From: a bacterium
Lineage (GTDB): Bacteria; UBA3054
DNA length: 8,108 nucleotides
Assembly: GCA_017538635.1 (NCBI GenBank)
Contig: JAFYIM010000412.1
Location: forward strand, 1 to 8,108
Direction of reading: 5' to 3'
Shown: positions 7,201-8,108 of the stretch, in pieces
Layout of the letters: every line of letters starts with the position of its first letter
Position numbering within the stretch: the stretch's first letter is position 1
Notes under the pieces: model-generated
What the model was told of the DNA's origin: nothing
The model's input: only the letters and a program-made list of their open reading frames with translations
The model's database searches: none
Program-made: the position numbers and the translations under genes

Positions 7201-7903
7201 TGCGGTTGTTGCCGGTCAGGGCCAGCTGGACGTCGCCCACGCTGCGGTCTAAGAGCTCGATCTTCAAATCGTCGATGCTGACGTCCGACGCTCCCCATTG
7301 GAAGAAAAGGAAGTTGGGGAAAACGTCTTCCGTCACGTCGGAATTTATGGTGACGTTGAGATCTTCGTAGGCCACGTTGCCGAACTTCAGGTAGAGAAGT
7401 TTTCTGTTGCCGGGATTAAGATTCAGGGTGTAGCTGACGGGGATCCATGTCCCCACGGGGCAGCTGTTGGTGGTCGAAAAGCTGAAGTCCTCGCCCTTGA
7501 TGTAGAATTTGTCCTCCCCGTCTTTTTGGAAGGAGAACTGCCCGGCGCACTCGTTGGAGTTGAAGACGATGGAATCCACTTTCGTGAAATATACCATGAA
7601 GGTGACCCTGAAGTCCTTGGTGAGGGAGTGGCCCGCGTTGTCGGGGATACTGGTCCTGGTTGCGATCGTATATCCTTCGGAGTGGTAGCGCAATGATCGC
7701 CCGCTGCCTCCGCAGCCGCCCTCCACCACGTTTATGTAGTTGTTCTCGTTGATGGAGCCGTAGATCAGGGACCAGTTGTCGGGATAATTAGTGAAGATAG
7801 GACCGAGCTCCATATCGTCGAAATTGGTCTCGTAGAGGACGGAATCCGCAAAGGCGGCCGCGCCGAAAGGGCAGAGCGCCGCAAATATGAGCATTTTTTT
7901 CAT
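4271..7903 (-). CDS. Secreted multidomain lectin-like protein: (LamG-like, BACON-like)x3, LamG-like, PEP-CTERM tail
   Basis: This 1210-residue surface or extracellular protein has no recognisable catalytic motif. A signal peptide (1-19) ends in AFA before DS. Four repeats resemble LamG/ConA-type jelly rolls at about 22-220, 327-526, 640-831 and 941-1183. Each has a GEWFELAY-type motif, then a segment ending in FG or LG, then a strand like FNWFRFFGW, and closes with a V(D/K)DL-like strand. Between them, at about 224-321, 532-634 and 839-934, lie three BACON/Ig-like repeats with GGWLSI or SEWLKL, a V.(I/V)DR strand and a closing VQSG. The tail has PEP at 1190-1192, a hydrophobic segment 1194-1206 and RKQR at the end: a PEP-CTERM signal for exosortase processing. 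I start at ATG 7903 because AGGA lies 8 nt upstream and the predicted transcript begins near 7925; a GTG at 7927 would add eight non-signal residues. A carbohydrate- or matrix-binding role is inferred. No exosortase gene is visible. Confidence 0.88.
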   Translation of the reverse strand: MKKMLIFAALCPFGAAAFADSVLYETNFDDMELGPIFTNYPDNWSLIYGSINENNYINVVEGGCGGSGRSLRYHSEGYTIATRTSIPDNAGHSLTKDFRVTFMVYFTKVDSIVFNSNECAGQFSFQKDGEDKFYIKGEDFSFSTTNSCPVGTWIPVSYTLNLNPGNRKLLYLKFGNVAYEDLNVTINSDVTEDVFPNFLFFQWGASDVSIDDLKIELLDRSVGDVQLALTGNNRISLGSDSAAIRLINEGKEPGEVTVTSDSAFVKINGQESFVKTLVGGASTTLNVTVDRAEMGNDYYMAEIKCTCGSIEASYPLFIQSGVEGEGYTYYRSHFDQFETGKDIRTVDPAWRNGYGSPDNSPIVEMDGEKALQINYKTYNAFHVKCDTKRGTCDSYNYRVSFKGYIPSGCEKYSKYNLGSTATVSGSEVINQELPMVYNEESGGVTFTHMGNVCPLDEWFDVSYVFNYQPDNCRLISITFGDVVSNLNYLLPNASGNNDYFNWFRFFGWCEAESAPIYVKDLVIDSVARPDVGPELEVSKGGQVFLDENSSYLTVMNSGTGNLPFRAEVTTGGGWLSIREADEETGILEDTIIGSGSKKYNLDIARGDLGNSYGFGQVTVTGAGETKVVNYFVQSSDETGATLYFNDFDYMEPGNIKNSDPAWTGGAEGRVVVDAEGSCLEVVGSDQQLHAICKAPVGSSANYNYVVRMKLKFPAGATGPFFITGTDLSHPQGEYGLVVNNDSVGVDTRNCSNNPLAGVTVPVGEWFELAYTYNGDPLNKRLLSLTLGENTVECSEPINIGDKYDFFNEFRFYIFSNGEHQPFYVDDLYIGLEPKDASKPGVMDIRCLANPIPYTENGTTINILNAGGRAFTYTAAVLQGSEWLKLSSYSGTVGSSDSLTVRIDRSKIGYGFHRAIVKFTSSEGETKMLTIGVQSGSAENGYVLYASDLNSLALSEVTEEEVTNELSEQDACWDRVTLHNCAAVSVDPKDSNEKCIRMINANDWSKYSGYLLNVNAPAESAENYDVVVGMQMLIPDTYVNLPEDEYEHPYAAFFISQDNEHRQNELYFYLDETGGTLNVFPELSDIQNTNWWQENVESSAPVPNNEWFTYYTRFSTKFVDYQYKRFYAFTFGENEYHLEGSNQIIDYPNGISEKALSNEAMPTIKFWSYRDNANILMKDITVALVPHDAIPEPAVIGLFALLALAFARKQR

Positions 7904-7911
7904 ATCAGTCA

Positions 7912-7915
7912 TCCT
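7912..7915 (-). promoter_or_regulatory. Ribosome binding site deciding the start of the PEP-CTERM gene
   Basis: AGGA on the minus strand, 8 nt before ATG 7903. The in-frame GTG at 7927 has no such site, and the ATG at 7912 would overlap it. Confidence 0.6.
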
Positions 7916-7931
7916 GCGTTGGTTCACCTAA

Positions 7932-7960
7932 ATTTTACTAGAAAGAAAGTTTATTTGCAA
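7932..7960 (-). promoter_or_regulatory. Promoter of the PEP-CTERM gene
   Basis: On the minus strand, TTGCAA (7960-7955) and TAAAAT (7937-7932) are separated by 17 bp, with an expected start near 7925. That leaves a leader of about 22 nt to ATG 7903 and excludes GTG 7927. The -35 touches the T run of the terminator just upstream. Confidence 0.65.
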
Positions 7961-7987
7961 AAAAAAGGCTTCCCTTGCGGGAAGCCT
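7959..7987 (-). terminator. Terminator of the upstream minus-strand gene
   Basis: On the minus strand a 9-bp stem AGGCTTCCC/GGGAAGCCT (7987-7979 with 7974-7966) with a GCAA tetraloop runs into eight T (7966-7959). It lies about 50 nt after the stop of the partial gene that enters from the right edge. Confidence 0.88.
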
Positions 7988-7996
7988 GATAAAATT

Positions 7997-8031
7997 GATA
8001 ATTGCTAATTGCTAATTGCTAATTGATGATT
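7997..8031. repeat. Five-unit 7-bp tandem repeat (GCTAATT type)
   Basis: The units are GATAATT, three identical GCTAATT, then GATGATT, head to tail without spacers. The array lies between the stop of the partial minus-strand gene and its terminator, so it is probably transcribed in that gene's 3' UTR. The degenerate outer units suggest slippage-driven growth with older edges. Confidence 0.9.
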
Positions 8032-8038
8032 GTTTCCG

Positions 8039-8107
8039 TCATTTCAGCCTGTTCAGCAGCCCGTCCTGCGAAAAGCAGCCGGCGAGCGCGCTCAGGGGCG
8101 CCTTTAT
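8039..8107 (-). CDS. C-terminal 22 residues of an unidentified protein (cut by window edge)
   Basis: On the minus strand the frame from the right edge to a TGA at 8041-8039 encodes 22 residues ending QDGLLNRLK. Third codon positions are almost all G or C, as in the neighbouring genes, and a terminator follows about 50 nt later. Another frame is also open to the edge, ending near 8018, but it has poorer third-position bias. The fragment is too short to name a family. Confidence 0.5.
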   Translation of the reverse strand: MKAPLSALAGCFSQDGLLNRLK

Positions 8108-8108
8108 C

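Noticed and set aside
7904..7927. Longer start (GTG 7927) for the PEP-CTERM protein
   Set aside because: No ribosome site before it, it would lie upstream of the predicted transcript start, and it adds charged residues before a normal signal peptide.
7997..8031. CRISPR array
   Set aside because: Units of 7 bp are contiguous with no spacers.

Overview
The window looks like part of a chromosome from a strictly anaerobic, gut- or sediment-type bacterium that makes PEP-CTERM (exosortase-sorted) surface proteins. A PVC-group lineage such as Lentisphaerota/Victivallales or Kiritimatiellota fits best. The evidence is a protein ending in a PEP-CTERM tail, a peroxide defence built on rubrerythrin and a rubredoxin fusion with no catalase or SOD in view, and a large carbohydrate-active enzyme. 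The taxonomic assignment is inference.

Layout, left to right. (1) 2-2320 (+): the 3' part of a large six-hairpin-type glycosidase gene whose C-terminus carries two F5/8-type-C-like jelly-roll modules. (2) 2333-4005 (+): a compact oxidative-stress operon. A near-consensus promoter (TTGACT-17 bp-TATAAT) runs straight into a Fur/PerR-type operator, followed by perR (Fur family), a flavin reductase-rubredoxin fusion (high-molecular-weight rubredoxin, Hrb), rubrerythrin, and a strong terminator. (3) 4009-4223 (-): a gene-free stretch that appears to hold an independent minus-strand small RNA. It has its own promoters, four predicted hairpins, two exposed CCCCCC tracts, and a terminator back-to-back with the rubrerythrin terminator. 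(4) 4224-7960 (-): a 1210-residue secreted protein with a signal peptide, four LamG/ConA-like repeats alternating with three BACON/Ig-like repeats, and a PEP-CTERM tail. It has its own promoter and terminator. (5) 7959-8108 (-): the last 22 codons of another minus-strand gene, a five-unit 7-bp tandem repeat in its 3' UTR, and its terminator.

How the genes work together. PerR (with the Asp that distinguishes peroxide-sensing PerR from Fur) probably represses its own operon. Peroxide would release Hrb, which passes NAD(P)H electrons through flavin and rubredoxin iron to rubrerythrin, the H2O2 reductase. The glycosidase and the PEP-CTERM lectin-like protein point to a carbohydrate-degrading, surface-binding lifestyle, but nothing in the sequence links them to each other or to the stress operon.

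The most promising undescribed element is the minus-strand RNA at about 4009-4174. The repeat architecture of the PEP-CTERM protein is second.
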